This document shows positions 34,866 through 45,975 of a DNA stretch of 64,000 nucleotides, piece after piece; within the stretch, counting starts at the first letter, position 1; each line of letters opens with the position of its first letter. A program made the translations under genes and the position numbers. Under the pieces are notes generated by a model, which saw only the letters and a list, made by a program, of their open reading frames with translations, was not told the origin of the DNA and did not search any database. Source of the stretch: Panax quinquefolius (Eukaryota; Streptophyta; Magnoliopsida; Apiales; Araliaceae); contig CM035167.1 in the NCBI GenBank assembly GCA_020205615.1, positions 57,991,023-58,055,022 of the forward strand, written 5' to 3'.

Positions 34866-35390
34866 CAAGAGAATTTTCACGATTTGAAGAAGAAATTAAA
34901 TGTGGCACCTGTGTAGTCGTTACCAAATAACACAGGAAATCTTGTGGTATATAGTGATGCCTCACATAAAGGGTTGGGTTATGTTCTTATGCAGAACGAC
35001 AAAGTAATTGCGTATGCATCAAAATAACTGAAGGATTATGAGAAAGGTTATCCGACTCATGATTAGGAATTGGCTGCAGTGTTATTTGCTCTGAAAATAT
35101 GGAGGCACTATCTCTATGGAGAGAAATATGAAATCTACATAGACCATAAAAGTCTGAAGTATATTTTCACATAGAAGGACCTGAATATGTGTCAGAGAAG
35201 GTGGATGGAATTGATAAAGGATTATGATTATGAGATCTTTTATCACCCGTGCAAAGCGAATGTGGTTGTAGATGCTTTAAGTAGAAAAGGTCGGGAGAAA
35301 TTGATGTTGTTAACCAATCAAGAAGAGCTTATTTCAGAAATGGCAAGGCTAGAGTTGGAAACAAAGTTTCCACAAGAATCCAATGAATGA
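34866..35390 (+). pseudogene. pol: B(+) RNase H with several in-frame stops
   Basis: The frame continues from the reverse transcriptase with stops at about 34863, 34915, 35026, 35065 and 35173. Recognisable words are [51 protein letters not shown] and DHKSLKYIF. At least three of the stops fit CAA or CAG changed to TAA or TAG. Confidence 0.8.
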
Positions 35391-36035
35391 CTATTCTAGA
35401 TAGAAGTTGGTCCAACTTTAGTGGACAAGGTGAAGAACGCTCAACTACAAGATAAAGAATGCGAAACGATCAAAGATAAAGTGGTTGACGATAGTGATGT
35501 AAAATATAAGATCGATACCGAAGGACTACTACGGTTCAAGGAAAGAATTTGGGTTCTAGCAGTGCCAGAGCTTAAAGACGAAATCTTGATCGAAGCACAC
35601 AACACAAGATATTCGATTCATCCAGGAAGTACAAAAATGTATCAAGATTTGTGACAACATTTTTGGTGGCCAAATATAAAAAGAGATGTTACCGAATGCG
35701 TGGCAAAATGCTTGACATGTCAAAGAGTCAAGGCTGAACATCAAAGACCAAGAGGATTACTTCAACCGTTAGAAATACCAGAATGGAAAGGGGAAAACTT
35801 CACAATAAATTTTGAGGTGGGTCTTCCAATGACTCAAAAAGGATACGATGCGATATGGGTAATAGTGGACAGATTGATAAAATCTGCACACTTTTTGCCA
35901 ATAAAGACTAGATTTAATCTTGATCAGGTAGCGAAACTGTACGTTAAAGAGACCATGTCAAGGCATGGAGTTCCAGTGTCAATTGTATCAGACAGAGATC
36001 CAAGGTTTACGTCAAACTTCTGGAAGAGACTACAA
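35391..36035 (+). pseudogene. pol: B(+) integrase, truncated in the catalytic core
   Basis: The zinc region ([33 protein letters not shown]) and the first half of the core ([39 protein letters not shown]) are present. At 36036 it jumps into LTR sequence. The glutamate of the DDE triad and the chromodomain are lost. Confidence 0.85.
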
Positions 36036-36902
36036 GAACGTAAGGCAAGTTTTTTAACCCTAAAACTTTGTTGTGCAAGTTTAATTTCGTTGAGTACGTT
36101 ATTGCTTCCAATTCAATTACAATTACGCAAGTTTGCTAACTCTACACTTTTGTAGAGTTAGAGTGTCTATTATTTAGCAAGTTTCTTTAATATGTAACTT
36201 GTTATTTAGCATGCAAGTTACTGTATTCTGATATCCTAGAGTTGAACAACTTTACCGTTCAAATTACTATTCGTTATGCATGTTTAGTATCCAATTCTCA
36301 ATAACCTTGATTTAATATTGTTCAAGAATATTATGTTACAATTATTCAATGTTTATGCTATTAGATTATTCCTAAAGCATGATATTAATTTACAAATATC
36401 GATTCAGTTATGATTATTCCATAGCATGCAGTTATTTATGTTGTATTCAACTAATCCTTAGTTGATGACCGTTGAATTCTAAATTACCTTGTAATGTATC
36501 CAAACAAAACCTACTTTGGTGCGGACTTGTATTCTAAATACTGAGATGAACAACTCTTTTATTAGAGGTTTACGCTTAGCGTTGAAATGGTTGTGCACAA
36601 TACATTGTACGAAAGGCTGATCCCCCTAAGTACGTGGAGTCCTTATAGTCATATGACTGTTAAAATTAAAGTTGAAAGATTACTTATAACTGTGGACATG
36701 GTTCGTGGTCATTAGACCCTCAGTAGTATGTTTCAGAATGTTAATAGAACATATCATTCAGTTCTATTGAGTCTATTTCTGGCAAATGTTGTAATATTGT
36801 AAAGTTATTCATTCTTATTTCAAGTGAGCTTTGTTTTCTCACTCTTGCACATTTATACACTTATTGCAGCTAAGGTTGAGACGGTAATGAACCTACAACT
36901 AG
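36036..36902 (+). mobile_element. Family B LTR fragment fused to truncated integrase
   Basis: It is nearly identical to 29952-30817 of the LTR. It starts at aaggcaagttttttaaccc and ends at aacctacaactag, where a second LTR copy begins. The fused 151-codon frame at 35700-36155 that crosses the junction is an accident of this deletion. Confidence 0.85.
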
Positions 36903-37834
36903 TTTATATGAACATATATGAATATGGCTTAATTTAAAGTAAAATTAGGATTTAGGTAGTTGTTTAAATTATAAATTGACTATTGAAATAGAAAGAGGAT
37001 GAATAAACATAAACATGATATTTTGAATTAACTGTTTTGATTAAAAAACAAAGTTTGTAAAACCCCAACTTTTTGAATAAAGATGAATTTTCTATAAATA
37101 TTATTTTTGAATATTAAGGAGTGAAATTGATATAATGTTATAGTTGTGGGTAATATTTATAAATTTTGCAAAGTACGCAAGTTGTTATATAAGATTCGAT
37201 TTGTCGGGGAATATTCGTTTTAACAGGAAATATTCGTACAACGGCACAATCATTGGTGGACCCTACAATGTAAAATTATTGTGGATTGAGAAAATGACAA
37301 AATACTTTATATGAAATAACGGCGGAAGTTTTACCGTTAACTGTTGAAACACCGGTGTTAAAGAAATGCGATGTCTGGCGTAGTTGCATAGTAGCACACC
37401 AGTATTAATTATTGATGCTTACATGATAAGTCACTCGAGTTTTGTTGGTATTATTAATGTAATAATACGTAAAATCTTTTATAAAAAATGAATACTTTTA
37501 TAAAGTTATTCTATAAATAGAATATATTATATTCTATTATGCATAGTGTTGTATAATGTCTCGCATAGTGTTTTGCATAGTAAAATCTTTTTTTATAAAA
37601 CATAATACTTTTATAAAGTTATCTGCTTTATTAGACAATAATTAGAATATATTATATTTTATTATGCATAGTGTTTGCATAGTAAAATTTTTTATAAAAG
37701 TTATTCATTTTATTAGATTATAAATATAATATATTATATTTTATTTAAAAGATTTTGCTTTAAATATGGACCGTCAGATTAAAGTAAATCAATCTGGACC
37801 GTTCATGAGTTAGTTACTATGCAGTCCATTTTTC

Positions 37835-37843
37835 TATAAATAG
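37835..37843 (+). promoter_or_regulatory. TATA box of the element D 5' LTR
   Basis: ttTCTATAAATAGaag, conserved at 46793-46801 in the 3' LTR. About 60 nt downstream a pyrimidine/purine-mixed leader begins. Confidence 0.7.
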
Positions 37844-38030
37844 AAGCTCATTCCTTCATTATTTTCTTACGAATTCATCAAACTCTGAGAGATAAACTAT
37901 AGAGAGAAAGAAGAAAGTATTCTGCTACTTCACTACTTATATATCCAGTACTCTTCTTCTTAAGGTAGGGAATATTATTTGTTGTACTCGTAAGGGGTGT
38001 TATTCTTTTGTATTCATGAAGAGAACTTAT

Positions 38031-38470
38031 GTTATTCCATTCTTTATTATTACATTGGAATAACTTTTGATCACGCTGCCTACCCTATACTTGGTGACAT
38101 TCTTCTATTATCCCGTCTTTACTATTCTGTTTGGAATATCCTCGTCATGCGCTTTGCGTTTTACGCCGACACAGTTCCATCTTTATTATTATTCATTGGA
38201 ATATCCTGTCATGCATTTTTTCGCCGGGACTGATTCCGTCCTTATTAGTATTCGCTGGAATAACTCCGCCTACATGCAAGTACCGCATGCATGGTGATTT
38301 CGTTGTTATTCCATTCTTTATTATTCATTTGAACATCCCAGCTTGCAATTTCATTTCACGACCTGGTTCCGTTATTTAGTATTCTGTTGAATAACTCGCT
38401 CATGCTGGGCACCGCATGCATGGTGATTTCTTTTGTTATTCCATTCTTTATTATACTCAGTTGATTAAAA
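38031..38470 (+). repeat. Degenerate tandem hairpin array in the D 5' LTR
   Basis: Five to six units of about 75-90 bp, each with a TTCC-x-TCTTTATTATT left part and a GGAATA right part. The first pairs GTTATTCCA (38031-38039) with TGGAATAAC (38056-38064). GCATGCATGGTGATTTC links some units (about 38284 and 38415). The same array is at about 46990-47420 in the 3' LTR. Confidence 0.8.
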
Positions 38471-39274
38471 CTTTGACTTCTATACTCTATGAAATTAGTG
38501 GAATATCCTTGATATTTGTGCTTCATCCAGTATCTTTTCATGGAAATATTCTTCTGAGCATTCTTGAATTTTACTCTACAAAGCAGTATCATGTTCACAA
38601 TTTGGACGTTATTGGTTCTTGGACAAATTAATTCTTGAACTTGTTTTATTGAATTCTTATATCATTGTCATCATCCTCATATTTATATTTTTTGAAAGTC
38701 ATCTGTGGCCATAGTGCAAGGGGTGATTCGATGATGTGAATTATTTATTAAGCTGAGTCCCAGCGATAAAAGTGATGAAAAACCTTTTAAATCATAAAAG
38801 ATAGTAGATTTTATTATCTACTTGACTCTTCTAATGGATTGTTTGTTCATTGCAGCTTAAACTTGATAGTTATTATATTTTATCAGTTTAACACTGTTGA
38901 AGGCTAACGATAAATTATTCTGGCATTTTCTTAGTCATAATATTTCTTCTTGGGCTAGTTGAGCTCACCCTTTCTTTCACTGTTCTCTTCAGAAATGAGA
39001 ACGTAGCCGGGACTAGTTGGGGAACAGAGTGATGGTCCTAGATGGTGCATTAGTAGTCCTCACTATTCTGTGAAATTGTGTGATAATAATTGTAATGAGG
39101 ACTCTTTTTGAGTTTGTATACTCTCTAGTAGACACTATTTGTATTCAAACTCACAGCCTATGTTTTATCGTATTTTACACGACTATTGTATAATTAAGTT
39201 GTATTTAAATTCTGTACCATGTATCTAGCGACTCAAGATGGGTGATGTATACCTAATTTTGGGGGCGTCACAGT

Positions 39275-39286
39275 TGGTATCAAAGC
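39275..39286 (+). promoter_or_regulatory. Primer binding site of element D
   Basis: TGGTATCAAAGC two bases after the 5' LTR, matching the initiator methionine tRNA type with one mismatch. Confidence 0.87.
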
Positions 39287-39460
39287 TTAGGGATATGATC
39301 CCTGGCTAAGATGTGAGACTAGAACTAGGAGGGGAGAGACGGGAAATTCCTTCACTAGTATGACCTACTTAAATTTATTTTGTATTTAAATTGGTTGGTC
39401 AGAGTTTAGAGATAATATGTTACATGTCAACTAACCCTTGTTTTGTGGCAGTATCTGAAA

Positions 39461-40560
39461 ATGACATCCGAGAATGTTGAGAATAGCAATGGAGCACAAG
39501 AGACCGTTGAGTCTCCATATATCAATAATCAGGATAATGTGCATCAGGAAGGCGACAATCCTCATGCAAACAACAACACGGACCAAATGATGAATGATGG
39601 ATTGTTCAGAGGCTTTATGTAATTCATGTAACATCAGGCGAGAGCGGCTCCTATTTGAAATGTAGGTGGAAACTCTGGAAACTCTCGGACGGTCACCGCT
39701 AAACAGTTCAAGGAGCTGGGATCACCGGAGTTTATTGGAGAGCCAAAACCACTTAAGGCGGAAGCATGGATAAAGCGAGATCACCAAGATATTTGATGTC
39801 TTGGGATGCTCGAGGGAGCAAAAGGTTCCTTTGCCACCTTCATGTTGCGTGAAGAGGCGATTCATCGTGGGAATCAGAAAAGCGTACTCACTGGCCTTTC
39901 AAGATGTCTTGGGAGAAGTTCCAAGAGCTATTCAACGACAAGTACTTTCCCAAGAGTATTCGTCATATGAAAGAAGTGGAGTTTATCAAATTGGAACAAA
40001 ACAATATGACCGTGTCGCAATACGAGGATAAATTTGCGGAGTTATCCCGGTTTTCATCGCATTTGGTCGATAATGAGAAGCGAATGACGCGAATGTTTTT
40101 AAGAGGTTTGAAACCGGAGATACGTCAATATCTTATTTCTCATAAACTGTGTTTGTACTCAGATGTTGTAAATAGGGCTCAGTTATTGGAGCGCGATAAC
40201 GAGTCAACGCAACCAAGAGAAAGCGGTAACGACAAAGATGAAAATACCAAAGGTATCGACCATCAAACGGTGACAACAAACGTGGAGGAATCAACATGCG
40301 AAAAATGGTAACCACTTTATGGGTAATCATGGCTAAGACAAGAAAATGGACATTTCAAGAAAAGAGATTCAACAATGATGGAAGGACGTCAAAGACCAAA
40401 GACCCGTTGTTAAGGAAGGAGAACGACCACCTATCTTATGCTTCAAATGTGGAGGAGAGGGACACATCAGTCCAAACTGCGCGATGTCGTCCAAAGCATG
40501 TTATAATTATGGAAGAGAAGGTCACTTAGCCCGATTTTTATCATTCATCAAGACAAGTTC
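39461..40560 (+). pseudogene. gag: Element D gag
   Basis: It starts at ATG 39461 (MTSENVENSNG), 175 nt after the primer binding site, with an Asn/Gln-rich N-terminus. A stop comes at codon 54 (39620). The capsid region continues in shifted frames (KQFKELGSPEFIGEPKPL; 39904-40311 with FNDKYFPKSIRHMKEVEF and MTRMFLRGLKPEIRQYL). Two zinc knuckles, CFKCGGEGHISPNC and CYNYGREGHL, lie at about 40440-40540; the second has Tyr for a cysteine. At least four frame changes are present. Confidence 0.83.
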
Positions 40561-41510
40561 AGCCAGGATGGAGGCACCAAAGGTAGTCCCGAAAAACTCA
40601 AAGCCATTGGTCTGCAAGGAGAGCGTTTGTTGTGACCTCCCAGAAAGCAAGGAACCCGAATGAGGTCATCACGGTAAGCTTATCATAAACTCTAGCGAAG
40701 TCTATACCTTATTTGATACCTGGTTCTACCCATTCTTTTATTTCTCCTACTTGCGCCAACGATTAAATTTGATCAGAAAGAAATTAGACTTTGACTTATC
40801 TGTAGAAACTCCGTTGGGAGAAACCTTCATTACATCCACTTTGCTTATAAGTCTTGTTTGGTTCAAATCGGTACCCTCACATTACCATCGATCTTATTTC
40901 ATTAAAAATACTTGCATTTGACGTGATTCTAGGGATTGATTGGTTAACTACTCATCATGCTAAAATTGATTGTTTTCTTAAGATTGTTAGCTTTCATATT
41001 CCTAAACAACATATTATGCGAATTCAAGCGACCAAACCATTAAAATCAATCACGGCCATCTCAAGCCATAAAGCTATTCGTTTATTGAAAAATGAATGTC
41101 GAAGCTTTTTAGCCCACGCCACGCATCTAAACAAAAATACGCCGGTTTTGAATGATATTTCTATTGTTAATGAATTTCCTGACGTATTCCCTGAAGAACT
41201 TCCTGGCCTACCCCCAGAGTGTGAAATTGAATTTTGTATCGACCTTGAACCTAGTACAAACCCTATTTCCAAAGCCCCATATCGAATGGCTCCTATTGAA
41301 CTTCAGGAGTTAAAGACCCAACTACATGAATTGTTAGACATCAGTTTCATTCGTCCTAGTACTTCTCCTTGGGGTGCTCCTGTTCTATTCGTGAAAAAGA
41401 AAGATGGGAGTATGCGACTTTGTATTGATTATCGGGAGTTGAATCATGTCACCATCAAAAATAGGTACCCATTGCCACGTATTGATGACCTGTTTGACCA
41501 GTTGTAAGGA
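40560..41510 (+). pseudogene. pol: Element D protease and start of reverse transcriptase
   Basis: The protease active-site segment at about 40690-40760 is garbled by indels, while the second half ([19 protein letters not shown]) is intact from 40854. The same 217-codon frame runs into reverse transcriptase ([64 protein letters not shown]) and stops with TAA at 41505-41507, where element A has a different codon. Confidence 0.85.
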
Positions 41511-42402
41511 GACAAATTCTTTTCAAAGATTGATCTTCTTTTCGGATATCACCAATTGAAGATTAGAACCGATGACATTCTAAAGACGGCTTTCAGAACT
41601 CGGTACGGGCATTATAAATTCCTAGTCATGTCCTTTGGATTGACTAATGCTCCTGCTGCCTTCATGGATATGATGAACCGAGTATTCAAGGAATATTTGG
41701 ATCACTTTGTGGTCGTCTTTATTGATGACATCCTTATTTATTTCAAAAAGCTGTGAAGATCATGAGCAACACTTGAGGCTGATACTCCAAAAGATTCGTG
41801 AATACAAGCTTTATGCCAAGTTGAAGAAATGCGAGTTCTGGCTTGAGGAAGTAGCATTCCTTGGGCACGTGGTATCAAGTCATGGAATATCTGTTGACCC
41901 AACAAAGATTGAAGCTATTCAAAGTCGAGAGCAACCTAAATCGATGATCAAGTAATCGTAGCTTTCTCGCTTAGTTGGTTTATTATCGGAGATTCGTAGA
42001 AGGGTTTTCTCAAATCGCTACTCCACTAACTCAAATTTGACTTTAATGATACAAAGTTCTATTGGAGCGAGAAATGTGAGAAGGGTTTTCAAGAACTCAA
42101 GAGGAGACTCATTTCAAACTTGTTCGACAATACCATCGAGTTCGGAGGGATTTGTCATCTACGAAGATGCTTGGGCAAAGGGTTAGGATGTGTTCTCATG
42201 CAACATGGGAAAGTTATAGCCTATGCCTCACGACAACTCAAAGAATATGAGAGGAATTATCCTACTCATGATCTAGAGTTGGCAGCTGTTGTCTTCGCAC
42301 TAAAGATTTGGAGGCATTACTTGTATGGGGAGAAAGTGGAGATCTTTACGGATCATAAAAGCCTCAAATATTTCTTCACTAAGAAGGAACTCAACATGCG
42401 AC
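41511..42402 (+). pseudogene. pol: Element D reverse transcriptase palm and RNase H (left part)
   Basis: 41556-41756 carries [20 protein letters not shown] and the catalytic FIDDILIYF. After a frameshift, 41707-41955 holds the thumb (KLKKCEFWLEEVAFLGHVV). RNase H is at 42120-42402 with [24 protein letters not shown] and [11 protein letters not shown], whose catalytic Asp is kept. RNase H is cut at 42402 by a solo LTR. Confidence 0.85.
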
Positions 42403-44268
42403 TGAAAGTAGTATGCACACAAGCCAATCATGTTTGATGATAAAGCATATACTTTGTAACAATCTTATTCATTTATTAATAAAAGGTATTAAATTATTAA
42501 AGGCTTTTAATTATCTACATGATGCTGTTTTATAATATGTGATAAACCCATAGTTTTAAGTAATGCTTTTAGAATAATGATGATGATCATTCTAATGAGA
42601 TCTAAATTCTTAGAAAGCTTAAAACTAAAATAGTTCCCAATCATTGGATTACTAAATTGGGGATTAGTGAATCCTGGATAGATTGGTACATACGTTGTTT
42701 GCTTTCATTGGATGAGGATGATTGATCTCATGATCATTTGTGTGGAGACACTAAAGCAAGTATGTAGGTGCTTATTAGAGAATAAGTTCACCGAACGTGG
42801 CTTGCTAAGGAATACCTAATGGAGTTTTACTTGCTTTGTCCAATAGGAATTCTGTAGTGATAGTAGTACAAGTGATCCTTGGACTTGAGATCATCATAGT
42901 ATCTTGTGTATGATGAGTTATACTTTGACTTATTCCTTAAGACCCTTAGGGTATATATCAAAGGTATGCTTGGGTATAACAAGTTGTACATGGAGATAAT
43001 ATATGATCAATAAAGAATCTACCACTTCTAATAAAAGAAGAGAATGTCCTATGTGATTCGATAAATGACAACCCAAGAGTCCTTGGCAGCGAAGCGCGAA
43101 TGAAATTAGAAAGGAGTTTCTAATTTGCATTATTTGGAATTGTGCATTTAAGGATCGAAATACATATAATTAAATAAAATAAGACTTGACAAGTAATTCC
43201 ATGTCTTATATTTAATTGGAACATTGTATGGTGGAAGGATTGAATTATACGGAACTATTTACTCAAAGGTTCTTTTATGATTAATGTTGAAATCTATATT
43301 ATCTGGAAAGTCGTTGATCGCTAGGGAAGCTTATCCCTATTGTAGAATAAATATTATTTATTTAAATAAATTAATTGTTTAATTTATTTATTTAAATAAG
43401 ATTAGAAATGTTCTAATTGATTTATTCACAACCGGGTTTAATATGGAGAACCTAAAGGGTCACACCATAAAAAGGAAGAATAATTATTTAAGAAGTTAAT
43501 GGCATAATCGTAATAATATATAAGTTATGTATATTTAATTTAATCTATGGTGATAGAATAAATCAAATAGCTTAATATTTATTATTTAATATTTTAGAAA
43601 TATTAAATATAAATTAATAAGAGGAGTCTTATTAATATTATTACAATTATTATTATTATTTTAATTTCTAAAAGAGTTTAGGAATTAATTTAATATAAGT
43701 ACTCTCATTTATTCCTAATAGATTAGGAGGAAAATTAATTAAAGGAGTTTAATTAATTATCCCTAATAAGATTAGGAGCCCATTTAATTAAAAGAGTTTA
43801 ATTAAATAATACCTTATTTTTAATAGGGTTACTTGATATCTTTATAAGAGGAGTCTTATATCAGATATCAAATGATACGCAATTCCAAATTGTTGGAGAG
43901 TACGCTCTTTTTCTATAGAGATAGAAAAACTAGGGTTTAGCCAACCACTCATCTTCTTAAATCCTTCTTCTTCCTTGGTGGATCACCTCTAGAGGCCAAA
44001 CACTTGGGTGGCTAATGTTGATCAAAGGAAGGAACCAAACCCGGTGGATTCAAGTTGAACGCGAAAAGAATTGGAGGTGAACTTGTACCTGAGGAAGCTC
44101 GAATCTTCAAGGGTATGATTCTTGTTATTCAATTTTTCGTTTAATTAATAATTGTGCATAAAGGGTGATCCGGGTTTATGGTTTGTAAAATTTTAAAACT
44201 CTGATTTTTACACGTTTTCGCTTATTTTTGCAATTTGATTGCGTTTCATGAATATTACAAACCTAACA
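42403..44268 (+). mobile_element. Solo LTR (probably Ty1/copia) inserted in element D RNase H
   Basis: It starts TGAAAGTAG and ends AACCTAACA, and is flanked by a perfect 5-bp duplication gcgac (42398-42402 and 44269-44273). It is 1866 bp and has no internal region, primer binding site or second LTR, so it is a solo LTR from intra-element recombination. Removal of the LTR and one duplication brings the two RNase H halves into the same frame. The strand assumes the TG-to-CA reading; superfamily is inferred only from style. Confidence 0.88.
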
Positions 44269-45530
44269 GCGACAACGATGTTGGCTTGAACTGTTGAAAG
44301 ATTATGATCATACCATCCAATACCATCCTAGAAAAGCGAAAGTGGTAGCTGACGCATTGAGTAAAAGATCATATACGGGTGCGAGTGCAATATTGTCAAC
44401 GCAAAGGCCCATTTTGTATGACTTGCAAAGGATGGAGATAGAGATAAAGACTCCAGGGACCCACGTGATGATGGTGAATATACGAGTAGAACCAACTTTA
44501 ATTGATAAAATTAAAGCTGCTCAAGCTACAGATCCGGAGCTAATGCGTATGAAGAAGAAAGTGCAAGAAGGTGCGATGCCGGAAGCAAGAATCGTTGATG
44601 AAGGAATACTTTGAGTCAACTCTAGACTTTGTGTTCCTAATGATCATGAGTTAAAGTATAAAATCATGATGGAGGCGCACAACACACCGTTTGCAATCCA
44701 TCCTGGGAGTACAAAAATGTATCGTGATCTTCGTCATACATTTTGGTGGAGCAATATGAAGAGAGAGATAGCGCTGTTTATCTCTAGGTGTCTAACTTGT
44801 CAACGAGTCAAGGCGGAGCATCAAGTACCAAAAGGTCCATTGCAACCACTTGAAATTCTAGAATGGAAGTGGGAGCACATTACTATGGATTTCGTTATTA
44901 GTCTTCCCAAAGTTTCTCAAGGCATAGATGCGATTTGGGTCATTGTTGATAGATTGACCAAGTCTGCTCATTTCTTACCAATACGAGAAACTTATACACT
45001 TGAACATCTTGCTTGTATTTACATAAACGAAGTTGTAAGATTGCAAGGTATGCCAGTATCCATAGTTTCTGATTGAGACCCAAGATTCACTTCAAGATTT
45101 TGGGTTAGTTTGCAAAAAGCTATGGGCACAGATTTACGATTTAGCTCGGCATATCATCCTCAGACGGACGGGCAGTCGGAGAGGATGATTCAAACTCTTA
45201 AAGATCTATTAAGACTTTGTGTCCTTGACTTCAAGGGAAGTTGGGACAAGTTCTTACCATTGGTGGAGTTTTCCTACAATAACAGTTATCAAGCAAGTAT
45301 TGGCATGGCTCCATTCGAAGCGTTGTATGGAAGAAAGTGTCGTTCTCTAGTATGTTGGGATGAGGTGGGTGAAGCAACGTTGTTGGGACAAGAGTTGGTA
45401 CGTATGACTATGAAAAAGATTCAAACGATCTTATAACGTATAAAAACCTCACAAGATCGACAAAAGAGTTATGCTTATCTTCATCGAAAGGACGTGGAAT
45501 TCGATATAGGAGATCATGTGTTGTTATGTG
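44269..45530 (+). pseudogene. pol: Element D RNase H end and integrase
   Basis: After the solo LTR the frame resumes with [13 protein letters not shown] (44294-44614) and stops at TGA. 44666-45076 holds the integrase zinc region ([31 protein letters not shown]) and the first core half ([15 protein letters not shown]). A TGA at 45074-45076 replaces the Arg codon of the SDRDP motif. 45110-45436 continues with [18 protein letters not shown] and [16 protein letters not shown]. Apart from point stops the integrase is colinear. Confidence 0.88.
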
Positions 45531-45539
45531 TTGCTCCAT

Positions 45540-45964
45540 GGAAAGGAGTTACGAGATTTGGAAAGAGAGGAAAGCTAAATCCTTGATTCATCGGCCCATT
45601 TTTAGTCTTTGATCGAGTAGGAACTGTGGCCTATAGACTCGCTTTACCGCCAAGTATGTCTCGTGTTCATAACGTTTTTCAAATATCCATGTTACGTAAA
45701 TATGTGGAAGACCCGAACCACATTATTGAGTTAGAACCGGAACGAAATAGTGAAGATTTGACGTATGAAGAGGTTCCTGTTCAAATCTTGGATAAGAAGG
45801 AACATATTCTACGCTCCAAGGTTATACCTCAAGTCAAAGTTTTGTGGAGAAACCACGATGTTGAGGAAATGACTTGGGAGTTAGAATCTGAAATGAAACC
45901 AAGGTATCCTTACCTCTTCGATATACCAGGTACGTACCCTAATTTTGAGGGCAAAATTTCATAA
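45540..45964 (+). pseudogene. pol: Element D chromodomain-like pol C-terminus
   Basis: The open piece (45626-45964, 112 codons) reads SRVHNVFQISMLRKYV, VPVQILDKKEHILRSKVIPQ, VKVLWRNHDVEEMTWELESE and RYPYLFD and ends KIS at the stop just before the polypurine tract. This is the integrase-attached module of Tekay/Del chromoviruses. Confidence 0.83.
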
Positions 45965-45975
45965 GAAGGGGAGAT
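45964..45975 (+). promoter_or_regulatory. Polypurine tract of element D
   Basis: agaaggggagat immediately before the 3' LTR start at 45976. Confidence 0.8.

Larger units (their letters stand above)
37056..39272 (+). mobile_element. 5' LTR of element D (2217 bp)
   Basis: It starts tgtaaaacccc and ends ggcgtcaca next to the primer binding site. TATAAATAG lies at 37835-37843, followed by a short leader. A hairpin-repeat array occupies about 38031-38470. A gctagttgagctcaccc word is at about 38953. The short 62-82 codon frames within it come from the repeats. Confidence 0.92.

Noticed and set aside
38031..38470. CRISPR-like array
   Set aside because: Units are degenerate, self-complementary and shared by both LTRs of a retrotransposon in plant DNA; there are no uniform spacers or cas genes.
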